NCBI RefSeq assembly: GCF_019890675.1
Contig: NZ_JAIOAA010000001.1
Span: 620,001 to 684,000 of the forward strand
DNA: 64,000 nucleotides
Direction of reading: 5' to 3'
Source: Micromonospora sp. PLK6-60
Lineage (GTDB): Bacteria; Actinomycetota; Actinomycetes; Mycobacteriales; Micromonosporaceae
The position numbers and the translations under genes were made by a program. The notes under the pieces are model-generated. The model was not told the DNA's origin and searched no databases. It saw nothing but the letters and a program-made list of their open reading frames with translations. Positions 1 to 8,509 of the stretch are shown here, one piece after another (position 1 is the stretch's first letter; each line of letters begins with the position of its first letter).

Positions 1-1259
1 GTGTCGACGTCGTGGGCGTCGACACCAACGCCGCACTGGTCGCCGAGCTGACCGCCGGACGCTGCCGGTTGCGTGAGGACGGCCTCGCCGAGCTGATCGC
101 CAGCGGTCTCGACTCCGGGCGGCTGCGCATCACCACCGACTACGCCGCGATCAGCGCCGCGGACGTCGTGCTCGTGACGGTCGGCACGCCCGTGCTCGAG
201 GACGGTTCACTCGCCGACGGCCAGCTCCGTGCCGCGTGCACGGAGCTGAGCGGGCACATCCGCCCGGGCCAGCTCTTCGTCTTCAAGAGCACGGTGCCGC
301 CGGGCACCACCCGCACCATCGTCCAGCCGATCCTGGAACGCGCCGGGATGACCGGCTCGGTCGACTTCGGGTTGGCCTTCTCACCGGAGCGCCTCTCCGA
401 GGGCGTCGCGCTGCGCGAGCTGAACACCTTCCCCATCGTGGTGGGCGGCCTCGACCCGGACAGCGTGGCCGCCACCGCCGAGTTCTGGCGCCGCACGCTG
501 GGGGTGCGGGCCATCCCGCTCGGGTCGTTGGAGGCCGCGGAGATCGTCAAGCTCGCGGACAACTGGTGGATCGACCTCAACATCGCGCTCGCCAACGAAC
601 TCGCCAAGTTCTGCGCGGGGCACGACGTGGACGTGCTGGAGGTGATCGAGGCGGCCAACACCATCCCCAAGGGCTCCAGCACGATCAACATCCTGCTGCC
701 CAGCGTGGGCGTCGGCGGCTCGTGCCTGACCAAGGACCCGTGGATGGTGTGGCGGTCGGCTCAGCAGCGCGGGCTGGACATCCAGACCGTGCCCACCGGC
801 CGCGAGATCAACGCCGGGATGCCCGATTACACCGCCCAACTCGCCCTGTCGACCCTGGCCGAGCTCGGCAAGGATCCCGCCTCGACCACCATCGCCGTGC
901 TCGGACTGGCGTTCAAGAACAACACCGGGGACCTTCGGGCCACCCCGACCCAGGGCGCGGTCGCGGCGTTCACCAAGGCGGGCGCCCGGGTCCGCATCTT
1001 CGACCCGCTCGTCGACCCCGCCGAGGCGGAGGAGATGTTCGGCCTGTCGCTGTCGCCGTCACTGGAGGAGGCCACCCGCGACGCCGACTGCCTCGCCGTG
1101 TTCGCGCTGCACAAGGAGTTCGAGGGCATCGACTTCGCGGCGCTCCCGGTGGGCGCCGACTGCCTGGTGCTCGACGGCCGGGCCTACTACTCGAAGGAGA
1201 AGATCGCGGTGCTGCGCGAGCTGGGTTACGTCTACCGCGGGATCGGGCGACAGGCATGA
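1..1259 (+). CDS. UDP-glucose 6-dehydrogenase (5' end outside window)
   Basis: Oxidises UDP-glucose to UDP-glucuronate with two NAD+, the first step towards UDP-pentoses. The reading frame is open from base 3, and the first visible residues (VDVVGVDTN) are the second strand of the NAD-binding Rossmann fold, so about 10-20 N-terminal residues lie before the window. The middle carries the dehydrogenase helix and KLADNWWIDLNIALANE. The catalytic cysteine sits in GGSCLTKDPW (codon 723-725), and a C-terminal UDP-binding fold includes GLAFKNNTGDLRATP. The stop overlaps the start of the decarboxylase gene by 4 nt (ATGA), so the two are translationally coupled and catalyse consecutive steps. The same gene pair serves the aminopentose pathways of calicheamicin and maduropeptin (family knowledge). 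The related nucleotide-sugar or mannosaminuronate dehydrogenases are less likely given the downstream partner. Confidence 0.9.
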   Translation, partial: VDVVGVDTNAALVAELTAGRCRLREDGLAELIASGLDSGRLRITTDYAAISAADVVLVTVGTPVLEDGSLADGQLRAACTELSGHIRPGQLFVFKSTVPPGTTRTIVQPILERAGMTGSVDFGLAFSPERLSEGVALRELNTFPIVVGGLDPDSVAATAEFWRRTLGVRAIPLGSLEAAEIVKLADNWWIDLNIALANELAKFCAGHDVDVLEVIEAANTIPKGSSTINILLPSVGVGGSCLTKDPWMVWRSAQQRGLDIQTVPTGREINAGMPDYTAQLALSTLAELGKDPASTTIAVLGLAFKNNTGDLRATPTQGAVAAFTKAGARVRIFDPLVDPAEAEEMFGLSLSPSLEEATRDADCLAVFALHKEFEGIDFAALPVGADCLVLDGRAYYSKEKIAVLRELGYVYRGIGRQA

Positions 1260-2239
1260 GCCGCGTCCTGGTCACCGGCGGCTGCGGGTTCCTCGGCAGC
1301 CACCTCGTCGAACGCCTCGTCGCCCGCGGCGACGACGTCACCGTCTTCGACACCGTGCCACCGCCGGCGGACCAGGCCACCGCCCGCGAACACGCCCGGT
1401 TCGTCGAGGGCGACATCCGCGACGGCGCCCGGGTCGCCGACGCCGCCGCCGGGCAGGACGTCATCTACCACATGGCCGCGGTGGTCGGCGTGGACCGCTA
1501 CCTGTCCCGGCCGCTGGACGTCATCGACATCAACTTCTCCGGTACGCGCACGGTGCTGGACGCCGCCCTGCGCGCGGGCGCCCGGGTGGTGCACGCCAGC
1601 ACCAGCGAGGTGTTCGGCAAGAACCCCGCCGTGCCGTGGCGGGAGAACGACGACCGGGTGCTCGGGCCCACCTCCACCGACCGGTGGACGTACTCGTCGA
1701 GCAAGGCCCTGATCGAGCACCTGGTGTTCGCCTACGCGCGGCAGCACGGGCTGGCCGCCGCCGTCGTCCGCTACTTCAACGTCTACGGGCCGCGCCAGCG
1801 CCCGGCGTTCCTGCTCAGCCGCTCGGTGCACCGGGCGCTCAACAACCGCCCCGTCACCGTCTACGACCAGGGCCGGCAGACCCGCTGCCCCACCTTCGTG
1901 GACGACGCCATCGAGGGCACCGTGCTCGCCGGAACCCACCCGGGGGCGGTCGGTGAGGTCTTCAACATCGGCAGCATGACCGAGACCACCGTGCGCGAGG
2001 TCGTCGACCTGGTCGCCAAGCTCGTCGGTGACGGGCCGGAGACCGTCGAGGTCGACACGGTGGTGGCGCTCGGCGCGCACTACGAGGACCTGGCCCGCCG
2101 CGTGCCGGACAGCACGAAGGCCCGTACGGTGCTCGGCTGGTCCTGCCGCACGGAGCTGGCCGACGGGCTGGCCCGGACGATTGAATGGGCCCGGGCCAAT
2201 CCCTGGTGGCTCGCGCTGCCGGACAGCGGCGCGAGCTGA
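1256..2239 (+). CDS. UDP-glucuronate decarboxylase / NAD-dependent epimerase
   Basis: Extended short-chain dehydrogenase of 327 residues, likely converting UDP-glucuronate to UDP-xylose through a 4-keto intermediate. The N-terminal GGCGFLGSH is the NAD-binding glycine motif. The catalytic triad is seen as the serine in ASTSEVFG and YSSSK, and RYFNVYGPRQRP is typical of sugar epimerases and decarboxylases. ATG at 1256 is chosen because it overlaps the dehydrogenase stop by 4 nt and gives MSRVLVTGG directly at the fold start; the longer open frame upstream is an antisense-like shadow of the dehydrogenase. The assignment as decarboxylase rather than 4-epimerase rests mainly on the coupled UDP-glucose dehydrogenase. 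Confidence 0.8.
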   Translation: MSRVLVTGGCGFLGSHLVERLVARGDDVTVFDTVPPPADQATAREHARFVEGDIRDGARVADAAAGQDVIYHMAAVVGVDRYLSRPLDVIDINFSGTRTVLDAALRAGARVVHASTSEVFGKNPAVPWRENDDRVLGPTSTDRWTYSSSKALIEHLVFAYARQHGLAAAVVRYFNVYGPRQRPAFLLSRSVHRALNNRPVTVYDQGRQTRCPTFVDDAIEGTVLAGTHPGAVGEVFNIGSMTETTVREVVDLVAKLVGDGPETVEVDTVVALGAHYEDLARRVPDSTKARTVLGWSCRTELADGLARTIEWARANPWWLALPDSGAS

Positions 2240-2278
2240 CCGCCCGGACCGGAATCCGTCACGACGCCTGGAGCATGA

Positions 2279-3016
2279 GTGAGCGAGCCTGTTGCCGATA
2301 CGGCTGCCCTGTTCGACGACGACTACCTCTACTTCTTCGAGGAGCGCCTGGAAGAGGTGAGCGACGCCGACACCGACCGGATCTGGAAGGTCCTGGATCT
2401 CGCGCCCGGGATGGAGGTGCTCGATCTGGGCTGCGGCCACGGACGCATCACCAACCGGCTCGCCGAGCGGGGCTGCCGGGTCACCGGCCTGGACCTGTCC
2501 ACCACCTTCCTGAAGCGGGCCCGGGAGACGGCCGCCGCCCGGGGTGTGACGGTGGACTACCTGCACGAGGACATGCGGAACATGACCTGGAGCGGCCGGT
2601 TCGACCGGATAGTCAACTTCGGCAACGCCTTCGGCTTCTTCGACGACGCCGACGACCAGCGGGTGCTGGCCCGGGTGGCGCAGGCGTTGCGGCCCGGCGG
2701 CCGGTTCCTGCTGGAGACGATCAACTACCCCCGGTACCTGCGCGACTGGCAGCCGTCCTCGGTGGAGGAGCACCACGGGGACCTGGTGGCCGACGTGCAC
2801 CGGCTGGACCCGCTGACCAACCGCAGCATCGCCACCCGGACCACCATCCGCGACGGCCGGATCCGCCGGGAACCGTCCTCGCACCGGCTGCACACGTACA
2901 CCGAGCTGCGCGACTGGCTGCGCGGCGCCGGCTTCACCTCGATCGACGGCTTCGGTGAGGACGGCGCGCCGCTGACCGCCGAGCATCGCCGGGCGATGGT
3001 GGTGGCCGGGCGCTGA
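2279..3016 (+). CDS. class I SAM-dependent methyltransferase
   Basis: A 245-residue methyltransferase with motif I VLDLGCGHGRIT near residue 50, the acidic motif II in GLDLS, and a post-motif region ALRPGGRFLLET. It starts with GTG (2279), which gives MSEPVADTAALF; the ATG four bases earlier is in another frame. It lies 39 nt after the UDP-glucuronate decarboxylase and about 100 nt before the dTDP-glucose dehydratase, so an O- or N-methylation of a sugar is the most natural guess. It does not obviously resemble the DesVI/TylM1 N-dimethyltransferases. The acceptor cannot be told from sequence. Confidence 0.75.
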   Translation: MSEPVADTAALFDDDYLYFFEERLEEVSDADTDRIWKVLDLAPGMEVLDLGCGHGRITNRLAERGCRVTGLDLSTTFLKRARETAAARGVTVDYLHEDMRNMTWSGRFDRIVNFGNAFGFFDDADDQRVLARVAQALRPGGRFLLETINYPRYLRDWQPSSVEEHHGDLVADVHRLDPLTNRSIATRTTIRDGRIRREPSSHRLHTYTELRDWLRGAGFTSIDGFGEDGAPLTAEHRRAMVVAGR

Positions 3017-3119
3017 GCGCCGCCGGAACAACGCACGTCATGAGATGTGGCTGACGGAGCTGGTTGGTGACACTACAGCGGGCGGCGGCCGAACAAATCG
3101 GAACGGGCAGGAGTTGGAC

Positions 3120-4142
3120 ATGAGGATCCTCGTCACCGGTGGCGCTGGGTTCATCGGCTCGGAGTTCGCGCGGGCGACGCTGCGCGACGAACTGCCGGGG
3201 TCCGAGGGCGCACAGGTCACCGTGCTGGACAAGCTCACCTACTCCGGCAACCTGGCCAACCTGGCGCCGGTCGCCGACAACCCGAGATACCGGTTCGTGC
3301 ACGGCGACATCGCCGACCCCGACCTGGTGGACGAGGTCGTCGCCGGGCACGACCTCATCGTGCACCTCGCCGCGGAGACGCACGTGGACCGTTCGATCCA
3401 GAGCGCCCGGGAGTTCGCGCACAGCAACGTGCTGGGCACGGTGACCCTGCTCGAGGCGGCGGTCCGGCACGGCGTCGGGCGGTTCCTGTGCGTCTCCTCC
3501 GACGAGGTGTACGGCTCCATCCCGGAGGGCTCCTGGGACGAGGACTGCCCGGTGGACCCCAACATGCCGTACGCCGCGGCGAAGGCCGGCTCGGACCTGA
3601 TGGCGCTCAGCTTCCACCGCACCCACGGGCTGGACGTGGTGGTCACCCGGTGCACCAACAACTACGGGCCCTACCAGTTCCCGGAGAAGATCATTCCGCT
3701 CTTCGTGACCAGCCTGATGGAGGGCACGCCGCTGCCGCTGTACGGCGACGGCGAGAACCGGCGGGACTGGCTGCACGTGTCCGACCACTGTCGGGGCATC
3801 CAGCTCGCGATCACGGCGGGCAGCCCGGGCGAGATCTACCACATCGGCGGCGGCACCGAGCTCAGCAACATCGAGCTCACCGAGCGGCTGCTGGCCGCCT
3901 TCGACGCCGGCTGGGACCGGGTCGAGCGGGTGCCCGACCGTCCGGGGCACGACCGCCGATACTCGCTGGACATCACCAAGGCCCACAAGGAGCTCGGCTA
4001 CGAGCCGCAGATCCCCTTCGACGAGGGGCTGGCCGAGACGATCCGCTGGTACCGGGAGAACCGCGACTGGTGGGAGCCGCTGCGCGAGCGGGCCGCCGGC
4101 TCGACCGCCGCCCGTCTGGCGGTGCCGCAGGGAAAGCGGTGA
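3120..4142 (+). CDS. rfbB: dTDP-glucose 4,6-dehydratase (RmlB)
   Basis: Converts dTDP-glucose to dTDP-4-keto-6-deoxyglucose, the common precursor of the deoxyhexoses here. The 340-residue product begins MRILVTGGAGFIGSEF (NAD-binding motif) and keeps the family signatures KLTYSGNL, AETHVDRS, SSDEVYG, the catalytic YAAAK and TNNYGPYQFPEK. The start is the ATG at 3120, preceded by AGGAG at a good distance; the in-frame extension upstream adds unrelated residues. It follows the methyltransferase and precedes a glycosyltransferase on the same strand. No glucose-1-phosphate thymidylyltransferase is in the window, so that step must be encoded elsewhere. Confidence 0.95.
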   Translation: MRILVTGGAGFIGSEFARATLRDELPGSEGAQVTVLDKLTYSGNLANLAPVADNPRYRFVHGDIADPDLVDEVVAGHDLIVHLAAETHVDRSIQSAREFAHSNVLGTVTLLEAAVRHGVGRFLCVSSDEVYGSIPEGSWDEDCPVDPNMPYAAAKAGSDLMALSFHRTHGLDVVVTRCTNNYGPYQFPEKIIPLFVTSLMEGTPLPLYGDGENRRDWLHVSDHCRGIQLAITAGSPGEIYHIGGGTELSNIELTERLLAAFDAGWDRVERVPDRPGHDRRYSLDITKAHKELGYEPQIPFDEGLAETIRWYRENRDWWEPLRERAAGSTAARLAVPQGKR

Positions 4143-4195
4143 CGCCCGGGAGCGGCGCCGCGCCGTAAGCACAAACCGTTGAGGGAGGCCCTACC

Positions 4196-5488
4196 ATGCG
4201 AGTCCTGTTCGTCGTCTGGCCCGGACCGGCGCACCTGTATCCGGTGATCCCGCTCGCCTGGGCGTTGCAGAGCGCGGGACACGAGGTGCGGATCGGGTCC
4301 CATCACGCGATGACGGCGGCCATCACCACCCAGGGGCTGTCCGCGGTGGCACTGGGCGACGAGGCGGCGCCGGCCACCGGGCCGGGCAAGGAATACCCGG
4401 AGGCCGAGTGGGCGAAGCTGGAGCGCGCCACCGAGACGCTGGCCCTGGACCCGACGCAGAGCGACCCGTGGGAGATCTTCCGCCACTACCTCCTGCCGGG
4501 GGTGTGGGACTTCGCGCCGCCCGGCGCGACGCCGCAGGAGTCCCGACCCGGGGTCGACGACCTGGTGGCCTTCACCCGCCAGTGGCAGCCCGACCTGGTG
4601 GTCTGGGACCCCTGCTGGCCCGCCGCCGCGGTGGCGGCGGCAGCCTGCGGCGCGGCGCACGCCCGGCTGCTGTACTGCCAGGACTACTTCGCCTGGACCC
4701 TCGACCGCTACGCCGAACACCCGAGCCTGACCATCGACGACCACCCGCTGGCCGAGGCGGTCCGGCCGATCGCCGAGCGGTACGGCGTGCCGGTCGACAC
4801 CGAGCTGCTCGTCGGCCAGTGGTCGCTCGACCTGCTGCCGACCGGCGCCGGCCTGCCCACCACGACCCGCCGGGTGCCGGTGCGGTGCGTGTTCACCCCC
4901 ACCCAGACCGTCGTGCCGGAGTGGCTGTACGAACCGCCCCAGCGCCCCCGGGTGGCCCTCTCGCTGGGCCTGTCCCAGCGCGAGTTCATCGAGGGCGGCT
5001 GGGATTACATGCCCAGCATCATGGAGGCCGTGGCCGACCTGGACATCGAGGTGGTGGCCACCCTCAACGCGGTGCAGCTGGCCGACCTCGACGAGTTGCC
5101 CGCCAACGTCCGGGCGGTCGACTACCTGCCGCTCAACCAGCTGTTGCCCAGCTGCGCGGCGCTGATCCACCACGGCGGCACCGGCACCTTCGCCGCCGCG
5201 GCGAACTACCAGGTCCCCCAGCTCGTCACCGACCTGGTCGCGCCGGTCCCGATGAAGTACCCGGTGGCCACCGCCACCGCCGCGTACGTCGCCGCCCGCG
5301 GCGCCGGGCTCACCCTCGACATCGAGAGCTCGCCGGACACCATGCGCAAGCAGCTCGCCCTCGTCCTGGGCGAGCCGTCCTTCCAGCAGGGCGCGAAACG
5401 CATCTACGAGGACCTGCTCGCCATGCCCAGCCCCGCCGACCTGGTCCCGGTGGTCGAGCGCCTCGCCGCGCAGCACCGGACCCGCTGA
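4196..5488 (+). CDS. GT-B glycosyltransferase (antibiotic GT1 type)
   Basis: A 430-residue glycosyltransferase of the macrolide/enediyne type (EryCIII/CalG-like). The N-terminal acceptor domain opens MRVLFVVWPGPAHLYPVIPLA. The C-terminal donor domain has the nucleotide-sugar-binding element LLPSCAALIHHGGTGTFAAA. A strong GAGGGAGG lies 8 nt before the ATG. The glycosyltransferase at 9911-11257 is a close paralogue, sharing the ALQ.AGHEV, DLV.WDPCWP and QLLP...HHGG blocks, so the cluster probably attaches at least two sugars or acts twice on the aglycone. A perfect 12-bp hairpin follows the stop. Confidence 0.9.
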   Translation: MRVLFVVWPGPAHLYPVIPLAWALQSAGHEVRIGSHHAMTAAITTQGLSAVALGDEAAPATGPGKEYPEAEWAKLERATETLALDPTQSDPWEIFRHYLLPGVWDFAPPGATPQESRPGVDDLVAFTRQWQPDLVVWDPCWPAAAVAAAACGAAHARLLYCQDYFAWTLDRYAEHPSLTIDDHPLAEAVRPIAERYGVPVDTELLVGQWSLDLLPTGAGLPTTTRRVPVRCVFTPTQTVVPEWLYEPPQRPRVALSLGLSQREFIEGGWDYMPSIMEAVADLDIEVVATLNAVQLADLDELPANVRAVDYLPLNQLLPSCAALIHHGGTGTFAAAANYQVPQLVTDLVAPVPMKYPVATATAAYVAARGAGLTLDIESSPDTMRKQLALVLGEPSFQQGAKRIYEDLLAMPSPADLVPVVERLAAQHRTR

Positions 5489-5502
5489 TCCGCTCGACGG
5501 AA

Positions 5503-5534
5503 CCGACGGCCCAGCGTCCCGGCTGGGCCGTCGG
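5503..5534 (+). terminator. hairpin after glycosyltransferase
   Basis: Perfect inverted repeat CCGACGGCCCAG / CTGGGCCGTCGG (12 bp, 8-nt loop) starting 15 nt after the glycosyltransferase stop. There is no U-tract, as is usual for actinomycete intrinsic terminators. Confidence 0.7.
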
Positions 5535-5627
5535 GCGGTGCCGGATGGGCCACGGGTCGGCCGCCGTCGCGCGTGGCGCGGCGGCGCTGGCGGTCCCTCA
5601 CGATGCCGGACGCACGGCCCCCGAGCT

Positions 5628-5690
5628 GCGGCAATCCAAGAGATGCGGCGGCTGTGCCCAGTTCAGAACCATGGTGGTGCCAGCACGGTG
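5628..5690 (+). promoter_or_regulatory. shared 16-bp motif plus downstream element upstream of C-methyltransferase
   Basis: The 330-nt gene-free stretch 5489-5818 holds the hairpin above and this element. GCAATCCAAGAGATGC (5631-5646) is nearly identical to GCAATCCACGAGATGC at 25449-25464. About 20 nt further on both sites carry AGAACCATGGTG followed by a small GTGC..GCAC dyad and CACGGT. Position upstream of the 5819 gene and recurrence before other cluster genes suggest an operator or promoter element. No known regulator family was matched. Confidence 0.55.
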
Positions 5691-5818
5691 GCGCTCCGGC
5701 GGCGGACCGCTGATCCGGGGTTCGAGACTCGCTGGCCGACGTCCGCTGTCGCGTCGTCGACGCCGTTCGCGCGGCGCCGGCCAGGTTCCGACCCTACCCA
5801 CGCCCATCAGGAGGAGCA

Positions 5819-7066
5819 ATGGAGATCACGGAGTGCCGCATCTGCGGCAACAAGGAGCTGCCGTCGGTGCTGGACCTGGGTTCGCAGGCGATCACCTCGA
5901 CATTCCCGCGCAGCCGCGACGAGGTGGTCCCCGCGGTTCCCCTCGAACTGGTCAAGTGCGCCGAGCCGGCCGGCTGCGGCCTGGTGCAGCTGCGGCACAC
6001 CACCGACCCGGCGCTGATGTACGGCACCGGCTACGGCTACCGCTCCGGGATCGCCAAGTTCATGATCGACCACCTCGGCGGCAAGGTCGACCTGCTCCGC
6101 AAGCTGACCGGCGTGCGCTCGGGCGATCTGGTGGTGGACATCGGCAGCAACGACGCCACCCTGCTCAACGCCTACCCCGCCGACGGCCCGGAGGCCCCCG
6201 AGCTGGTCGGCATCGACCCCAGCGGGGAGAAGTTCCTCGAGTTCTACCCGCGGCACGCGCAGCTGATCCCCGAGCTGTTCTCCCGGCAGGCCTTCGCCGA
6301 CCGGTACGGGACGCGCAAGGCGAAGGTGGTCACCTCGCTGGCGATGTTCTACGACCTGGACAGCCCGACGACCTTCATGCAGGACGTCCACGACATCCTC
6401 GCCGACGACGGCATCTGGATGATCGAGCAGAGCTACCTGCCGTCGATGCTGGAGACCACCGGCTACGACATCATCTGCCACGAGCACCTCGAGTACTACA
6501 GCCTGCGGCAGATCGAGTGGATGGCCGAGCGGGCCGGCCTGGTCGTGGTCAAGGCCGAGATCCTGCCGGTCTGGGGCGGCAGCCTCAACGTGATCCTGGC
6601 CAAGCGGTCCGCGCCGTATGAGGTGGACGAGGCGGGGCTGGCCCGCATCCGGGCGCGCGAGTCCGAGCTCCGGCTCGACACGATGGCCCCGTACCGGGAG
6701 TTCGCCGACCGGGTGGAGCGCTACCGCGACCAGCTCCGGGACTTCCTGGCCACCTCGCGCAAGGAGGGCAAGCTGACCCTGGGCTACGGCGCGTCGACCA
6801 AGGGGAACGTGATTCTGCAATATTGCGGGCTCACCGAGGAGGACCTGCCCTGCATCGGGGAGATGAACCCGGAGAAGCACGGCACCTTCACCCCCGGCAC
6901 GGGCATCCCGATCGTCTCGCAGGAAGCGGCGAAGGCCCGCCGCCCCGACCAGCTCCTGGTGCTGCCGTGGATCCACCGGGACGGCTTCGTCGAGCGGGAG
7001 CGCGACTTCGTGGCCGGCGGTGGCCGGCTGGTCTTCCCGATGCCGGAGCTCAGCTTCGTGGAGTGA
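5819..7066 (+). CDS. NDP-4-keto-deoxyhexose C-methyltransferase (TylCIII type)
   Basis: A 415-residue SAM-dependent sugar C-methyltransferase. The N-terminal zinc-binding module has CRICGNKELP followed by a second cysteine pair around residues 42-48. The methyltransferase core has VVDIGSNDATLL, and the C-terminal Rossmann-like half has LGYGASTKGN. ICHEHLEYYS is the conserved active-site segment of this family. Members methylate C-3 (or C-5) of dTDP-4-keto sugars, as in mycarose; the position used here is inferred only. AGGAGGAGC lies just before the ATG. It is separated from the preceding glycosyltransferase by a terminator and a shared regulatory element, and followed by its own hairpin, so it is probably transcribed alone or with the next gene. 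Confidence 0.9.
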   Translation: MEITECRICGNKELPSVLDLGSQAITSTFPRSRDEVVPAVPLELVKCAEPAGCGLVQLRHTTDPALMYGTGYGYRSGIAKFMIDHLGGKVDLLRKLTGVRSGDLVVDIGSNDATLLNAYPADGPEAPELVGIDPSGEKFLEFYPRHAQLIPELFSRQAFADRYGTRKAKVVTSLAMFYDLDSPTTFMQDVHDILADDGIWMIEQSYLPSMLETTGYDIICHEHLEYYSLRQIEWMAERAGLVVVKAEILPVWGGSLNVILAKRSAPYEVDEAGLARIRARESELRLDTMAPYREFADRVERYRDQLRDFLATSRKEGKLTLGYGASTKGNVILQYCGLTEEDLPCIGEMNPEKHGTFTPGTGIPIVSQEAAKARRPDQLLVLPWIHRDGFVERERDFVAGGGRLVFPMPELSFVE

Positions 7067-7076
7067 CCCGACGTCG

Positions 7077-7105
7077 CCGGCGACCGTGCACCGCACGGTC
7101 GCCGG
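7077..7105 (+). terminator. hairpin after C-methyltransferase
   Basis: CCGGCGACCGTGC / GCACGGTCGCCGG, a perfect 13-bp stem with a 3-nt loop, 10 nt after the stop codon. Confidence 0.65.
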
Positions 7106-7148
7106 TCTCGTTGAGCCGTTGACGGAGCTGATCGAGGAGGTACGCCCG

Positions 7149-7877
7149 ATGAACCTGCCGGACATCGTCTCGCGCGACGAATGGCGGGCCGCCCGCGAAC
7201 GGCTGCTCGCCATGGAGAAGGACTTCACCCGGGCCCGCGACGCGTTGAACGCCGAACGGCGCCGGCTGCCGATGGTCCGCGTCGACAAGACGTACGAGTT
7301 CGCGGGGGCGGCCGGCCCGGCGAGCCTGCTCGACCTGTTCGACGGGCGCCGCCAGCTGATCACCTATCACTTCATGTTCGATCCGAGCTGGGACGCCGGC
7401 TGCCCGGGCTGCTCCCGGGTGACCGACAACATCGGGCATCTGGCGCACCTGCACGCGCGCGACACCTCCCTGGTGCTGGTGTCGCGCGCGCCGCTGGCCA
7501 AGCTGCTGGCCTACCAGGAGCGGATGGGCTGGACGGTGCCCTGGTACTCGTCGCACGGCAGCGACTTCAACCACGACTTCCACGTCACGCTGGACGAGTC
7601 GGTGGCCCCGGTGGAATACAACTTCCGGGACAAGGCGGAGCTGCTGCGGCTCGGCTTCGGCGTCTCGGGTGAGGCGCCCGGGGTGAGCGTGTTCCTGCGC
7701 GACGGCGAGGACGTCTTCCACACCTACTCGGCGTACGCCCGCGGCACCGACCTGCTCACCGGCACCTCCAACTACCTCGACCTGACCGCGTTGGGCCGGC
7801 AGGAGTTCTGGGAGGAGCCGGCCGGCCGCGCCGACTCGCCCGCCGGCGGCTGGTGGCGCCGGCACGACGAATACTGA
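7149..7877 (+). CDS. DUF899 family thioredoxin-fold protein
   Basis: A 242-residue protein of the DUF899 family. It has the family's typical N-terminal segment (RDEWRAARERLLAMEKDFTRARDAL, split here as RDEWRAARERLLAMEK then DFTRARDAL) and the core YHFMFDPSWDAGCPGCSR, whose CPGC resembles a redox motif on a thioredoxin fold. The C-terminus has the family-like GTSNYLDLTALGRQEFWEE. The start is the ATG at 7149 with GAGGAGG upstream. Biochemical roles of the family are not established. It is common in actinomycete chromosomes and has no obvious tie to the enediyne pathway. It converges with the PPOX-type gene, with only 3 nt between the stops. Confidence 0.75.
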   Translation: MNLPDIVSRDEWRAARERLLAMEKDFTRARDALNAERRRLPMVRVDKTYEFAGAAGPASLLDLFDGRRQLITYHFMFDPSWDAGCPGCSRVTDNIGHLAHLHARDTSLVLVSRAPLAKLLAYQERMGWTVPWYSSHGSDFNHDFHVTLDESVAPVEYNFRDKAELLRLGFGVSGEAPGVSVFLRDGEDVFHTYSAYARGTDLLTGTSNYLDLTALGRQEFWEEPAGRADSPAGGWWRRHDEY

Positions 7878-7880
7878 GGT

Positions 7881-8396
7881 TCAGCGCTTGTCGAAGACCC
7901 AGCGGGTGGAGGTGGGCGACTGCGACGTGCTCAGGGAGAACGCCTTCGCCGGGATCACCTCGTACACGTCGTAGGGCGGATCGCCGGCCGTGGGCGCCCC
8001 GCCCGCGGACTGGAAGGCACCGTCCTGCACCTTCACCTCCCAGCCGTACTTGTCGGCGTAGGCCCGGGCGACGCCCTCCAGCCGGCCGGTGTCGCGGACC
8101 AGGACGGCCTCGCCCTCCACCACCACGTCCATGCCGTCGCCCTCGGTCGCGATCGACACCTGCGGGCGTTCGGCGATGTTGCGGGCCTTGCGGGTCTGAC
8201 CTCCCGCGCTGAAGTGCAGCACGCCGTCGACCCAGACGGCGAGCACGGGCACCAGGTGCGGCCGCCCGTCCGGGCGGACCGTCGCGAGCCAGTAGGTGCT
8301 GCCGCCGGCCAGCCGCTCACCGCCCTGCTTCCACGACGTGGGTGCGGCATCGTCCTCGCTGATCGTCCGGGCGTCCACCGGCTTCGCGACTGTCAT
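7881..8396 (-). CDS. pyridoxamine 5'-phosphate oxidase family (FMN/F420-binding) protein
   Basis: A split-barrel protein of about 171 residues. The segment YWLATVRPDGRPHLVPVLAVW and RPQVSIATEGDGMDVVVEGEA (two conserved strand pairs) mark the PPOX fold, which binds FMN or F420. Three in-frame ATGs lie close together (8414, 8405, 8396). GGAGGG sits between the first two, at a proper distance only from the one at 8396, so MTVAKPVDAR is preferred. Such proteins reduce or detoxify small molecules or act as general-stress proteins. Its role here is unknown, and it may simply be chromosomal. Confidence 0.75.
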   Translation of the reverse strand: MTVAKPVDARTISEDDAAPTSWKQGGERLAGGSTYWLATVRPDGRPHLVPVLAVWVDGVLHFSAGGQTRKARNIAERPQVSIATEGDGMDVVVEGEAVLVRDTGRLEGVARAYADKYGWEVKVQDGAFQSAGGAPTAGDPPYDVYEVIPAKAFSLSTSQSPTSTRWVFDKR

Positions 8397-8509
8397 CTCG
8401 CTCATTCCCTCCATACGACTGGTTACACCCCGACTCTAGGGCAATACGGTCAGTCATGCCCGGCGTGCGGGCCGCCCAAGTGGCGAGGGTGGACGGACGG
8501 CCGGCCCGG

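Noticed and set aside
4408..6621. Very long Arg/Gly/Pro-rich open frames on both strands (also 33250-36870, 56088-60392 minus, 22723-26022 minus)
   Set aside because: They lie in the wrong frame of clear genes, have no family motifs and arise because high-GC DNA has few stop codons.
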